A DNA stretch of 64,000 nucleotides, taken from positions 372,001-436,000 of the forward strand of contig JADJNX010000001.1 in the NCBI GenBank assembly GCA_016714125.1, given 5' to 3'. The stretch's first letter is position 1. Each line of letters opens with the position of its first letter. The notes under the pieces are model-generated. The model was not told the origin of the DNA. It saw nothing but the letters and a program-made list of their open reading frames with translations, and searched no databases. The DNA is from Ignavibacteriales bacterium. Its GTDB lineage: Bacteria > Bacteroidota > Ignavibacteria > Ignavibacteriales > Ignavibacteriaceae. Of this stretch, positions 49,925 through 58,895 are shown piece after piece. The position numbers were made by a program, and so were the translations under genes.

Positions 49925-50407
49925 ATGTGCACATCGAAATGGATCTGTTATTTCAAATACTTAATGCTTCTCGCAGTTTTTGTGGGAATGTCAGTTTTTG
50001 CCCAGAGTGGTAATATAAACAGAGAGAAATTTGATCCAACAAAAAACCCTTCAGAAGACCTTAAAATTGCAGTAAAAACTGCCACCGCTGAGAATAAAAG
50101 AATTCTCCTTGATGTTGGGGGTGAGTGGTGCATCTGGTGTCATAGAATTGATGAATTTATTGAAACAAATGAGGATGTAAAATCATCCCTCACTTCTGCT
50201 TTTGTGATTTTGAAGGTGAATTACAGCAAGGAGAATAAAAACGAAGAATTCCTCGGTAAATTCCCGACAATTGAGGGTTATCCCCACTTTTTTGTGCTGG
50301 AGAATGACGGTAGTCTTACCGTCTCCCAAAATACAGGTGACCTTGAGGATGGTAAATCTTATTCAAAAGAGAAATTCCTGGAATTTGTTGCCAAATATAA
50401 AAAATGA
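49925..50407 (+). CDS. Exported thioredoxin-fold protein
   Basis: This 160-residue thioredoxin-like protein has a signal peptide or anchor at about 10-26 ('FKYLMLLAVFVGMSVFAQ') and the redox motif 'CIWC' at residues 69-72 within 'GGEWCIWCHRID', as in DUF255/thioredoxin_7 proteins. It also has the cis-Pro segment 'IEGYPHFFVL'. Location is likely periplasmic, where it could reduce disulfides or serve cytochrome maturation. The next gene starts 65 bases downstream. There is no direct operon link with the multihaem gene. Confidence 0.85.
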   Translation: MCTSKWICYFKYLMLLAVFVGMSVFAQSGNINREKFDPTKNPSEDLKIAVKTATAENKRILLDVGGEWCIWCHRIDEFIETNEDVKSSLTSAFVILKVNYSKENKNEEFLGKFPTIEGYPHFFVLENDGSLTVSQNTGDLEDGKSYSKEKFLEFVAKYKK

Positions 50408-50472
50408 GTACTGCGTATTTTCGCCGGCAGGAAAGTTTCATTTTCAGACATTAACGAAAAATATTTAACAGT

Positions 50473-52416
50473 TTGAGTCTCTTTAGAAATTACAAAAAAG
50501 AATTTGAAGAACTCCTCGCGAAGTATGAGGAACTTGATCGCAATTATAACCAGCTTGTTGCGGCCGGCGGCGATAATACCTCACTCGCTAACGCAATAGA
50601 CTCAAAAAACCGCGAAATCTCTTCGATGACGACAAAACTTGTCGATTTGAGAAACGAAGAATCAGACCTCTCCATCCTTGTTTATTCAAAACAAAGTGAA
50701 CTTAAAAAAATTGAAGAAGCTCATACCGAGTTGCTCGATGACTATCGAAACAAGGCAGAACTTGTCGAAAATTATGAGGGTGAGCTGGTTAATAAAAAAG
50801 CTTTGATTGAGGCAACAGCGCTTGAACTTTCGGAGCTTGTAAGAAAACTCGATCTGATAAAAGTTGATTATGAAGAGTATGACAAAGGTATTACAGGCTT
50901 AAGAGAAGAAGAAACCGCAAAAAAAGAAAATCTTGTCAGATTACAAAAAGATCTTGAGGAGTTGAAATACAACAAGGAAAAATATGGTAACCTTGAGGTA
51001 TTAAAGGTTAGATACGATGAAGTTTATGAAAAAGTTCAGGATATTTTGAAAGAAAGAGCCGAACTCGATTTTGAACTCCGTGACCTTGAACAAATCAAGA
51101 AAAAACTTAGTGAAGATATCAACAGAATGAGAAATGATATGCTCGCTCAAAGAGCTTCTTTTGAGCAACATGTTATCCAGGAAAGAATTGCTGTTGAACG
51201 CGATCTGATCAAAATGAAACAGGAACTTGAAGAAACCATTACAACCCGACAAAATCAACTTTCCATTGTTGAAAGAGACCTCAACGAATCAAAAATAAGA
51301 TATACCAAACTCGCTGCAGCTGTTGACGAGGTGATTCAAGAGCTCGAGACCAACGAAAAGAAACTCGAAATGGTGAAAGTAGAGAGAGACAATCTTCTTG
51401 ATGAAGCAACTGCTCTTAACAGAAAAGTTGAAAACCTTTCATCAAAAGCCTCTTCACTCGATATTGAAGTGCAGTCACTTAACAGACAGGTTGATCGCCT
51501 CAACGATGAGAGGCAAATCACTTCAGGTCTGCTTGAACAAATTAAAGGCTCTATTCAGGGTCTCACAGGATCAAAAGAAGCCATTATTGAGAACATCACC
51601 CGTTTAAATCAACAACTTGCTGAAAAAAGCAAGGCATATACTGCAAGTTATGATGAATACCAACAACTTGTTGAGCACATCCAGGGGAAAAAGATCGAAG
51701 CGGTTAACCTTAAAGGTCTTCTCGAACTCAGGTCACGAAAATTAAAAGACACTGATCGTGAACTTTCATCCCTCGAAGCTCTTCGTGATGAATATGAGAC
51801 CGATCTGAAACAGATTCTTGATCTCCAGCGTTCACTCAGTAACGATCTGTCAAATTCTCAAGAAGATGTGGAAGCTCTCCAGGATACTCTTAGTGCAATA
51901 AGGAAAAAATTCAGTGAAATCATCAAGATCAGAAAAGCCCGGCAGGAATCAACACGAAGAGAAAAAGTAAGAGAAGAGGAAGAAGAGGATTATCAGGAAG
52001 AATTGGCGACTCCCGTGTTTGTAAAAAAAGAGACAGACGCCAAAGATGATTTGATAAAAGCTCTTTATGCCGATAATGATCGACTTGGTATCGACGAAAT
52101 GACTAAAATTTTTGTTAACAGTAATATCGAACTCACCACGGTTGAAAGTGGCACCCAGGCTTTTGATTTCCTAAAATCTGAACCATACGACCTGGCATTT
52201 TTTGATATGGACCTTCCCGGAATGGCTCCCCTCGAGATAATCGAAAGAATGCGCTCTTCAAATGTTTATAAAACAATCCCCATCTTCGCAGTTTTGGAAG
52301 CTCCCGATGAAAGACTTTCGGCTCTTGCTATGGAAGCCGGTGCTACAAGTATTCTTTATAAACCTTTCTCCTCTGATCTTATACTAACAGAACTGAAAAA
52401 ATATTTGCCGGTTTAG
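50473..52416 (+). CDS. Long coiled-coil protein with C-terminal receiver domain
   Basis: This 647-residue cytoplasmic protein has residues 5-500 as an almost continuous coiled coil (heptads such as 'LDFELRDLEQIKKKLSEDI'), then an acidic linker ('KVREEEEEDYQEE') and a receiver domain at about 525-647. The receiver has acid-pocket residues in 'ALYADNDRLG', a phosphoacceptor in 'LAFFDMDLPG' and Lys in 'ILYKPFSS'. The usual Thr before the fifth helix appears replaced ('IFAVLEAPDE'). It starts with TTG at 50473. Possibly a phosphorylation-controlled scaffold for cell polarity or motility; no partner kinase adjoins. The GT4 gene starts 6 bases after its stop. Confidence 0.85.
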   Translation: MSLFRNYKKEFEELLAKYEELDRNYNQLVAAGGDNTSLANAIDSKNREISSMTTKLVDLRNEESDLSILVYSKQSELKKIEEAHTELLDDYRNKAELVENYEGELVNKKALIEATALELSELVRKLDLIKVDYEEYDKGITGLREEETAKKENLVRLQKDLEELKYNKEKYGNLEVLKVRYDEVYEKVQDILKERAELDFELRDLEQIKKKLSEDINRMRNDMLAQRASFEQHVIQERIAVERDLIKMKQELEETITTRQNQLSIVERDLNESKIRYTKLAAAVDEVIQELETNEKKLEMVKVERDNLLDEATALNRKVENLSSKASSLDIEVQSLNRQVDRLNDERQITSGLLEQIKGSIQGLTGSKEAIIENITRLNQQLAEKSKAYTASYDEYQQLVEHIQGKKIEAVNLKGLLELRSRKLKDTDRELSSLEALRDEYETDLKQILDLQRSLSNDLSNSQEDVEALQDTLSAIRKKFSEIIKIRKARQESTRREKVREEEEEDYQEELATPVFVKKETDAKDDLIKALYADNDRLGIDEMTKIFVNSNIELTTVESGTQAFDFLKSEPYDLAFFDMDLPGMAPLEIIERMRSSNVYKTIPIFAVLEAPDERLSALAMEAGATSILYKPFSSDLILTELKKYLPV

Positions 52417-52421
52417 GCACT

Positions 52422-53559
52422 ATGACCAGACTGCTCCATCTCCTCAACTCATCTGCACGCGGTGGCAGGGAGCTTTATGTATGTGATCTTATCGTTGAAC
52501 TCCAAAAGCCGGAGTCGAGAATTTCGTTTTGTGCAGGAAACATTCAGTAATCGACACCACCTGCCAAAAATGGAACATTCCTGTTATTCATACTTCTACT
52601 AATACCAAATTTTCATTCCCTGAAGTGTTACGACTCTCCTCGTTTATGAAAAGAAATCACATATCAACTCTTTATTCCCACTCAAGAAACGATGTTTTTA
52701 CGGGCTCTTTGATCAAATGGCTCTCAGGAATAAGGCATGTACATGGTATTTATATGGGAACCGGACCAAAAAAAGATTTGATCCACAGGTTTGTTTATGG
52801 CAGCGTTGATGTTTTACTTACTTCATCCGAGTTCAGTAAAAGAGAATGTGAAAACTACCTCCCCGTCCCAAAGGGAGCAGTAAAATTGATCCGATATGGC
52901 AGACACATATCAAATTACATTAGATCGGAAGAGACCAGACAGAAAATCCGAAAAGAGTTGAATACTCCTGACGGAAAACTTGTTATCGCCGCCATGAGCA
53001 GGATAGACAAAGGCAAAGGGGTTGATATTTTTGCAGATTCAATCCAATACCTCACTCCTGGGGAAAAAGAGAGAGTTGAATTTTGGATGATGGGTGAACC
53101 GAGTGTAAAAAGTCTGGATGAGAATGGAAGTCGAATCTATGAAGAACAGGCAGAAAAATTACACTCGAAACTGATCCAATTGTCAAAAGAAAACAGCGAT
53201 CTGTTTAAACTTATCCCCTTCAAAAAGATTATATCTCTTATCTGAATGGAATGGATGTTTTTGTGTTGCCAACTCACAATGAGATGTATTCTCTCTCAGT
53301 AATTGATGCAATGTTGATGGGGCTCCCCGTTATAGGGACAAATGCGGGTGGAACAACCGAACAAATCGGAAATAATGAAAGGGGCCTGCTTGTAACCCCC
53401 GGATCATCTTTATCGATTGCCGAAGCTATACGCTTTCTTCTTAATAACCCCTCTGAAACAAAATTAAAAGGGGAAAATGCCCAAATCTGGGCACTCTCCC
53501 AACACGATTTCGCCAACACTGTGGACAGAGTTACTTCAGAAGCGCTTCTATTGCCTTAG
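52422..53559 (+). CDS. GT4 glycosyltransferase (two one-base frameshifts)
   Basis: From ATG 52422 the frame 'LLHLLNSSARGGRELYVCDL' runs into an early shift. Adding one A to the A4 run at 52504-52507 restores 'VELQKAGVENFVLCRKHS'. Adding one A to the A5 run at 53222-53226 restores 'KKDYISYLNGMDVFVLPTH'. The joined protein has 379 residues with the GT-B donor-site motif 'SLSVIDAMLMGLPVIGTNAGG' (as 'SVIDAMLMGLPVIG' and 'GGTTEQIG'). It probably adds a sugar to a lipid-linked or surface glycan. It lies 6 bases after the coiled-coil gene and its end overlaps the convergent glutathione peroxidase gene by 29 bases. Confidence 0.85.
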
Positions 53560-54139
53560 TAACTTTTTCACCCTCGGGTTCGTCTTTGCTGACAAATCTT
53601 TCAACTATCTCACCTTTTTTGTTGATGAGAAATTTCTCAAAGTTCCACTTTATATCTTTAGTACCGGTAACAGAGTTATCTGTCAGGAATGCAAACAATG
53701 GGGTTTTGTTTTCGCCAAGCACTGAGACTTTATCCATCATTGGGAAAGTTACAGAAAATTTGGTTGAACAAAATTCTTTAATTTCATCGTTGGTTCCCGG
53801 TTCCTGTCCACCAAAATCGTTGCAAGGAAAACCAAGAATTACCAATCCCTGATCTTTGTATTTTTTGTAAATGGCTTCAAGTCCGTTATACTGTTTTGTA
53901 TAACCACATTTGCTCGCAACATTTACAATTAAAACAACTTTGCCCTCGTAGATTGATAGATCAACTTCTTTACCGTCGATATCCTTAACCTTAAAATCTC
54001 CAATCTTCTTCGCCATGTTTTTCACTTCTTTGGTTTCTGAACGATTTTCTGCAGATGCTTCACCATTTTTTATAGTGGCAAATGCTACAACTGTGACTAC
54101 GATTAAAACAGATACAATTATTGACAAATATTTTTTCAT
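53531..54139 (-). CDS. Glutathione peroxidase family protein, exported
   Basis: This 202-residue peroxidase uses Cys in place of selenocysteine and most likely thioredoxin as reductant. An N-terminal helix (about 5-23) anchors or exports it. The conserved motifs are 'NVASKCGYT' with peroxidatic Cys78, 'GFPCNDFGGQEPG' with the resolving Cys, and 'DIKWNFEKFLI' with the Trp-Asn pair of the catalytic tetrad. It is convergent with the GT4 gene. It presumably detoxifies peroxides in the periplasm. Confidence 0.93.
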   Translation of the reverse strand: MKKYLSIIVSVLIVVTVVAFATIKNGEASAENRSETKEVKNMAKKIGDFKVKDIDGKEVDLSIYEGKVVLIVNVASKCGYTKQYNGLEAIYKKYKDQGLVILGFPCNDFGGQEPGTNDEIKEFCSTKFSVTFPMMDKVSVLGENKTPLFAFLTDNSVTGTKDIKWNFEKFLINKKGEIVERFVSKDEPEGEKVTKAIEALLK

Positions 54140-54241
54140 TTTTTACCTCCATAGGTATAAACACAAGTGTAGTGGAATTAAGTTCAATTTTAATACTGAG
54201 GAAGTATATATTCAAAAGAGGTGGAATCAGGGAGCTATATT

Positions 54242-55324
54242 TTATTCACCAAAAGCTTTAATCACCGGAAGTGCCTTAAATTCAAAATCGTAAAATGCCT
54301 GATTTTCGTAAGAAGAACCATTCGTAGCTGTTGGTCCTCTAAATGAAACCCATTCACCTCCCCAATAACAGACACCAATTCCACCGTTGGATGCCCTGAC
54401 CTCTGAAAACACTTTTTTTAGGAATTGATATTGGCCATCCGGAGTGGCGGGATAACCCTCATGCAGTTGGTTGGCTAAACCGACAATATTGTTAGTGTAG
54501 TCGTTCCAACCCAGTGTGAATGGATAAGAAGTTTCGGCAATAACGACAGGTTTTTGAAATGTGACATTAAGCGATGAGATTATCGTACTGAGGGTGTCAA
54601 CAGGTTTTCCGTGCCACATTGGGTAATAGGAAAGCCCAATTATATCATAATCAACAGTTTTTACAACTTCATAAAATTCAGCGGCAGTAAAAATCCCGGC
54701 ATAGTGGAGTATAATTTTACTCTCAGGAGAAAATTCTCTGATGGCGCTCGCTGCTGTATCCAAAAGTTGTCGAAAATTGCCCGGATTGGTATATCGATTT
54801 CCAAAATTGTGAAGGAATCCATTATTAATCTCATTTCCAATCTGGATATAATCCGGTTTCATCTCTTTTGCTATTGCTGATGAATAAGCATAAACCGAAT
54901 CGAGAAGACTGTTCATATCCGGCAGGGATTTCCATTTTTGTGGCATCTGCTGACTTCCGGGATCCGCCCAGGTATCAGAGTAATGAACTGTCAACCAAAC
55001 CTTAAAACCCTCACTCTTTAACCTTTGAGAAAAATACTTAACCGATGAAAAATCGTGTCCGGGGCTTGCAGGGTCTTTCCATAAACGAAGCCTCACTGTA
55101 TTCACCCCCGCTTCTTTGAGGGTAGTGAGCATCGGCTCTGAGAGGGAATCGGCATTAAACAGGACAGTTCCCGCAGCTTCGATTTGCGGAAGCAAGGAAA
55201 GGTCTGCACCGCTGATGAAAAATGGCTCAACAATTGGTTCCGGTAGCTCAGGAGCATTTACCTTCTCACATCCTGAGAGGATGAGTGAACAAAGTAAAAT
55301 TGTAAGACCTATTCCTACTTTCAT
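54242..55324 (-). CDS. GH53 endo-beta-1,4-galactanase lipoprotein
   Basis: This arabinogalactan endo-1,4-galactanase cleaves beta-1,4-galactan side chains of pectin. The 360 residues begin with a lipoprotein signal ('LLCSLILSGCEK', Cys19). The TIM barrel starts with 'FISGADLSLLPQIEAAG' and 'GVNTVRLRLW', both GH53 signatures. The acid/base Glu lies in 'QIGNEINNGFL' near residue 166, and the nucleophile Glu in 'VVIAETSYPF' near residue 264. As a lipoprotein it is surface- or periplasm-anchored. There is no polysaccharide-utilisation transport pair beside it. Confidence 0.93.
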   Translation of the reverse strand: MKVGIGLTILLCSLILSGCEKVNAPELPEPIVEPFFISGADLSLLPQIEAAGTVLFNADSLSEPMLTTLKEAGVNTVRLRLWKDPASPGHDFSSVKYFSQRLKSEGFKVWLTVHYSDTWADPGSQQMPQKWKSLPDMNSLLDSVYAYSSAIAKEMKPDYIQIGNEINNGFLHNFGNRYTNPGNFRQLLDTAASAIREFSPESKIILHYAGIFTAAEFYEVVKTVDYDIIGLSYYPMWHGKPVDTLSTIISSLNVTFQKPVVIAETSYPFTLGWNDYTNNIVGLANQLHEGYPATPDGQYQFLKKVFSEVRASNGGIGVCYWGGEWVSFRGPTATNGSSYENQAFYDFEFKALPVIKAFGE

Positions 55325-55454
55325 CAGGTTCCGGTTTAGTTATTTTTTGTTAAATAATTAGAAATAAATTGGAGTGAAATTTAATGATTTGATCCCTGTG
55401 TTCAACATTTCTTATTCACTTCATGAAAATATATTTTAACCGGTTGCCTGATTA

Positions 55455-55488
55455 CAAAAAAAATGGGGACTGCAAAAGCAGTCCCCAT
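55455..55488 (-). terminator. Strong terminator after the multihaem gene
   Basis: An 11-bp stem ATGGGGACTGC/GCAGTCCCCAT with an AAAA loop and A-run on the plus-strand side, correct for minus-strand transcripts ending at 55525. The rest of 55325-55524 shows no other element. Confidence 0.9.
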
Positions 55489-55524
55489 ATTCGAGGCTAT
55501 AAAACGATATTGAGAATAAGCACT

Positions 55525-58500
55525 TTACCTGAGCAATACCATTTTTTTAGTTTCAACAAATCGCCCTGCGGTGATTCTGTAGAAATAGATACCTGAAGCA
55601 AATTCATTTCCGTTAAACATCACACTATGATATCCGGCATCCATAGACCCGCTAACAAGAGTGGCAACCTGCTGGCCGCTACTGTTGTAAACTACTATTG
55701 ACACTTCGGATTTCTCTTTAAGTGCAAAGTTAATTTTTGTTTCAGGATTAAATGGATTTGGGAAGTTCTGGAACAGTGCAAACTCCGACGGTGTACCAAA
55801 TTCAACTTCAACTGTTGAACTGTATTTGTGACTGCCATCAAGATCGATCATTTTTAATCTGTAGCTGTATTTTCCGGCTGCTCCGGGTTTACTGTCAACA
55901 AATTGATAAGCATGAACTGTTGTTGAAGTTCCGCTACTCTTAACAAATCCTAATTTAGTCCATTCTACTGATTCAGTTTTTCTTTCAATTTCGAAACCAT
56001 AACTGTTCTTTTCGCTGCTTGTGGTCCAGTTTAGAACCACTTTTGCGTCAGATACACTGGCTGAAAGTGATGCAAGTTCTACAGGTACAATTACCTGAGA
56101 AAATGAAAGGAAATAACGTGTCGCATCAATTCCTTGAGTGGAATGTTTGGACCCGGTATTATCAAACTGTGCTACTGAGAAATCATAGATCTGTGCTGGA
56201 TCAAAGACCACGTCATCAGCTGTATTTCCGGTATTCAACAGTCTCTTTATCTCAACTGTCCAATAACCCGTTGCAGGATTATAAACACCTTTTGAATTTA
56301 AGTCAGATCTGCTGCCTGCAATTGGAGACGGATTAATAGTATCATTAACTATCCATCCGGGAATCATGTCGCCGGCTGCCCATCCTGAATTTGCGAATGG
56401 CTGAACCTGTGACGAGAAAAGGAAGTCAGCAAGATTACCTGGGGATGTTAATGCCTGCTTTAATGGAAGCAAACCACTAAGGTTGTCAACTCCAAATGTA
56501 CCGCGTGTTGTAGCATCATTTTTTCTGCCTGCATTGTCCCAATATTGATCATCAGCAAATGCTATTGGATTTGTTCTTTGGGCTTTCCAATGCCAAACAT
56601 CATATTTTCCTGTGCTTGTTTTATGTGATGGAGCGGTTCCGCCACCATGACATGATCTTGCACATGATCCGCCCCATGGATCGTTCATTTTCCATGTAAA
56701 TGCGATTCTGTCTTCGTCGCCTTTTTTAGACCATGCTGTACCATCATAACTCCAACGGTTTCTATAGATACTGTTGCTGGATGCAGAATCGGTACCATAA
56801 TTTTTATGTCCATCTTTCCAGGTTGTCATGGTGTAAATATATGTATCATCATAAAGGAATTTGGCTGTGATACCTGTTTTGGAAACGATTGAATCTGCAA
56901 GGCTCCAAACAGGATCCTTAACACCATCAATTACAGGGGCATTAACAGTCTTCTTGGCTGCAATATTAACATTAGCATACTTCGTAGCTAAGCCTTGATG
57001 TGTTTCGGTAATGTTTTTGAAAACACCAACACCTCCGCCGGCGTGACAATTTGCAGTGGCGCAGGAAAGTCCTGAAGGTGCATATAAAGGAACAGCAACA
57101 AGATGATCTTCTGCCATATAAGGTACATATCCGTGGCATGCAGTACAAACATCTTGTGCATCACTTGTGAATTGATTTTCGGTACCATTTAAGTGGCAAT
57201 CGCTACAGTTGCCTAATGTAAGGTTGACTTGTGGCAAATTCTGATGCTCTGAATGAACCAATTCCGAGAATCCATAAATTGTTCTAAAGTTGTCAACATG
57301 ACATGGAAGACATTGTTCAGCACCTGCAGCACCATGATGGCCTGTTGGTCCATTCACTCCATGGCAGGAAGCACATGATTGACCGGGTATCAAACTCGAT
57401 ACAGGAAGTTGACCCACTACTGTGGTTCCAACCTGAAAATCTTTAGTTAAACCTTTGGTAACTGTTTCACCAAAAATTCTACGCGCAGCAATATAAATTG
57501 TATATGTGCCTGGTCCGCCGGGCAGAACTGCCGGAAGTGGAATTTTAATAGGATTATTGGAATATAGTCCACCACTCACTGAATCGTAAGCAAATGCATA
57601 GTTGTTGATGATATATCTGTTTGAGAATACTTGTGCGTAATCATTTTTGGGACCACTTACAACAACTTCGAGTCTGTTAATTCCATATTGTTGAGGATTA
57701 ATCCACCATTTTAAGGTGTCTCCGCCATTCGTGAACAAATTGGCGTTAAATTTAATTGTATCACCTGCTGAGTAATATCCGGCAGGAGGTAATGGATTGG
57801 TAATTTGAATCTCAGGAACAACACCTGACTGTGCAACAGTGGAAATTGTAACACCAATGGAGTAAGAAGCAAAACTTGTTGCGCCATTCTTAAATACAAA
57901 AATCAGACTGTCTGTACCGGTTGGAACTTGAAAAGCTCTGTCAGCCATTCCTGTCTGAAAATATATTCTTGCCTGAGCAAGAGCAGAAATAAGAGAATCA
58001 GGAACTGCAGGAGTGCCGGCTGGATAAACTCCTCTTCCTTCTGCTTTGTAGGAAACTTCAAAGGTAGCTCTTCTAAAAGCAGTATCGCCGGTTGCCGGGT
58101 TAAATCCAAGTGTTTTTACGAGTGTCTGATTGCTACCACTTTTGGTATAAACTTCGACAGCCCATGTGTTTGTATTTGCCAACCAGCCGGTTGCTGTTGC
58201 ATTTGACCAAACACCATTCTGGAATGATTGTGTAATCTTTTTGTCGATGGTGTATTTTCCACCGCCGGTGATGCTTGCAACTGCCCAGGTAGTATCTAAT
58301 GTGATACCGGTCCAGTTTAATGGAGCCAATGGATTATCGTCACTAACATTACTGTACCACTGGAACGCCTGCCATGGCCATGGGGTAGCAGGTGCAGTTG
58401 TCTTCTGCCATGTGCCTCTAAGCTCCAAACTTGATAAATATATTGAATCTCCACCAACAACAGTAATTCCGGGAATTACAAGTGGCTGGTTGTGTAATTT

Positions 58501-58611
58501 GTCGATAGTAACAGTTCTTGATGAAACTGTCTCAATATCCAAGCCTTGTGTAAAAGTAAAGGCTAAAAAAATAGTAAGTAATACCGCTGCGGGTATTAAA
58601 GTTTTTTTCAT
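55525..58611 (-). CDS. T9SS-exported multihaem c-type cytochrome with ethylbenzene-dehydrogenase-like domain
   Basis: This 1028-residue secreted protein has a signal peptide ('LIPAAVLLTIFLAFTFTQG'), then a beta-sandwich-rich region. At about 413-530 come haem-binding motifs CASCH, CLPCH, CSDCH and CTACH, plus CATANCH (CX4CH). A domain like the haem-b-binding subunit of ethylbenzene/DMSO-type dehydrogenases ('APVIDGVKDPVW', 'KFLYDDTYIYTMTTWKD') includes a sixth motif, CARSCH (CX3CH). A fibronectin-like module ('LNWTTSSEKNSYGFEIER') and a T9SS sorting domain ('LFQNFPNPFNPETK', 'TKKMVLLR') end it. It likely moves electrons at or outside the outer membrane. A sigma-54 promoter lies about 37-53 bases before its start. 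Confidence 0.88.
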   Translation of the reverse strand: MKKTLIPAAVLLTIFLAFTFTQGLDIETVSSRTVTIDKLHNQPLVIPGITVVGGDSIYLSSLELRGTWQKTTAPATPWPWQAFQWYSNVSDDNPLAPLNWTGITLDTTWAVASITGGGKYTIDKKITQSFQNGVWSNATATGWLANTNTWAVEVYTKSGSNQTLVKTLGFNPATGDTAFRRATFEVSYKAEGRGVYPAGTPAVPDSLISALAQARIYFQTGMADRAFQVPTGTDSLIFVFKNGATSFASYSIGVTISTVAQSGVVPEIQITNPLPPAGYYSAGDTIKFNANLFTNGGDTLKWWINPQQYGINRLEVVVSGPKNDYAQVFSNRYIINNYAFAYDSVSGGLYSNNPIKIPLPAVLPGGPGTYTIYIAARRIFGETVTKGLTKDFQVGTTVVGQLPVSSLIPGQSCASCHGVNGPTGHHGAAGAEQCLPCHVDNFRTIYGFSELVHSEHQNLPQVNLTLGNCSDCHLNGTENQFTSDAQDVCTACHGYVPYMAEDHLVAVPLYAPSGLSCATANCHAGGGVGVFKNITETHQGLATKYANVNIAAKKTVNAPVIDGVKDPVWSLADSIVSKTGITAKFLYDDTYIYTMTTWKDGHKNYGTDSASSNSIYRNRWSYDGTAWSKKGDEDRIAFTWKMNDPWGGSCARSCHGGGTAPSHKTSTGKYDVWHWKAQRTNPIAFADDQYWDNAGRKNDATTRGTFGVDNLSGLLPLKQALTSPGNLADFLFSSQVQPFANSGWAAGDMIPGWIVNDTINPSPIAGSRSDLNSKGVYNPATGYWTVEIKRLLNTGNTADDVVFDPAQIYDFSVAQFDNTGSKHSTQGIDATRYFLSFSQVIVPVELASLSASVSDAKVVLNWTTSSEKNSYGFEIERKTESVEWTKLGFVKSSGTSTTVHAYQFVDSKPGAAGKYSYRLKMIDLDGSHKYSSTVEVEFGTPSEFALFQNFPNPFNPETKINFALKEKSEVSIVVYNSSGQQVATLVSGSMDAGYHSVMFNGNEFASGIYFYRITAGRFVETKKMVLLR

Positions 58612-58647
58612 TTTTATCTCCAGTTAAGAAAAATCATGCACTATATC

Positions 58648-58664
58648 GGCAATAACTGTGCCAA
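58648..58664 (-). promoter_or_regulatory. Sigma-54 promoter of the multihaem gene
   Basis: On the minus strand TTGGCACAGTTATTGCC matches the -24/-12 consensus YTGGCACGNNNNTTGCW at every key base, with correct GG-GC spacing. The predicted start site near 58638 leaves a leader of about 27 bases. Confidence 0.85.
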
Positions 58665-58744
58665 TTTTTAGTGTTTATATTTTCATCAGGAAAAGACCCT
58701 GTTTTTTTGATATGTGATAATTTTTTCAACAAATGAGAATTTAG

Positions 58745-58796
58745 TGCCCGGACTTTCGGGTCATTTATGCCCACCCAAGTGGGCAGATTGTGCCCA
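58745..58796. promoter_or_regulatory. Tandem palindromic enhancer (UAS) for an NtrC-type activator
   Basis: TGCCCG-N6-CGGGTCA (58745-58763), the perfect palindrome TGCCCACCCAAGTGGGCA (58768-58785) and a half-site TGCCCA (58791) begin exactly 23 bases apart, near two helical turns. The array is about 80-160 bases upstream of both divergent sigma-54 promoters, the normal enhancer distance. Confidence 0.75.
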
Positions 58797-58857
58797 ATTT
58801 ATTCCCAAATCAAAATTAATTGAACTCATGGGTTATTAGTTGTTTGGATTATTTATC

Positions 58858-58874
58858 TTGGTACAAGATTTGCT
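58858..58874 (+). promoter_or_regulatory. Sigma-54 promoter of the NtrB/NtrC operon
   Basis: TTGGTACAAGATTTGCT has the invariant GG and GC at correct spacing and one mismatch (C to T) in the -24 element. Predicted start near 58885, about 11 bases before the ATG at 58896. Confidence 0.65.
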
Positions 58875-58895
58875 ATATTTATAAAAAAATGTCTC

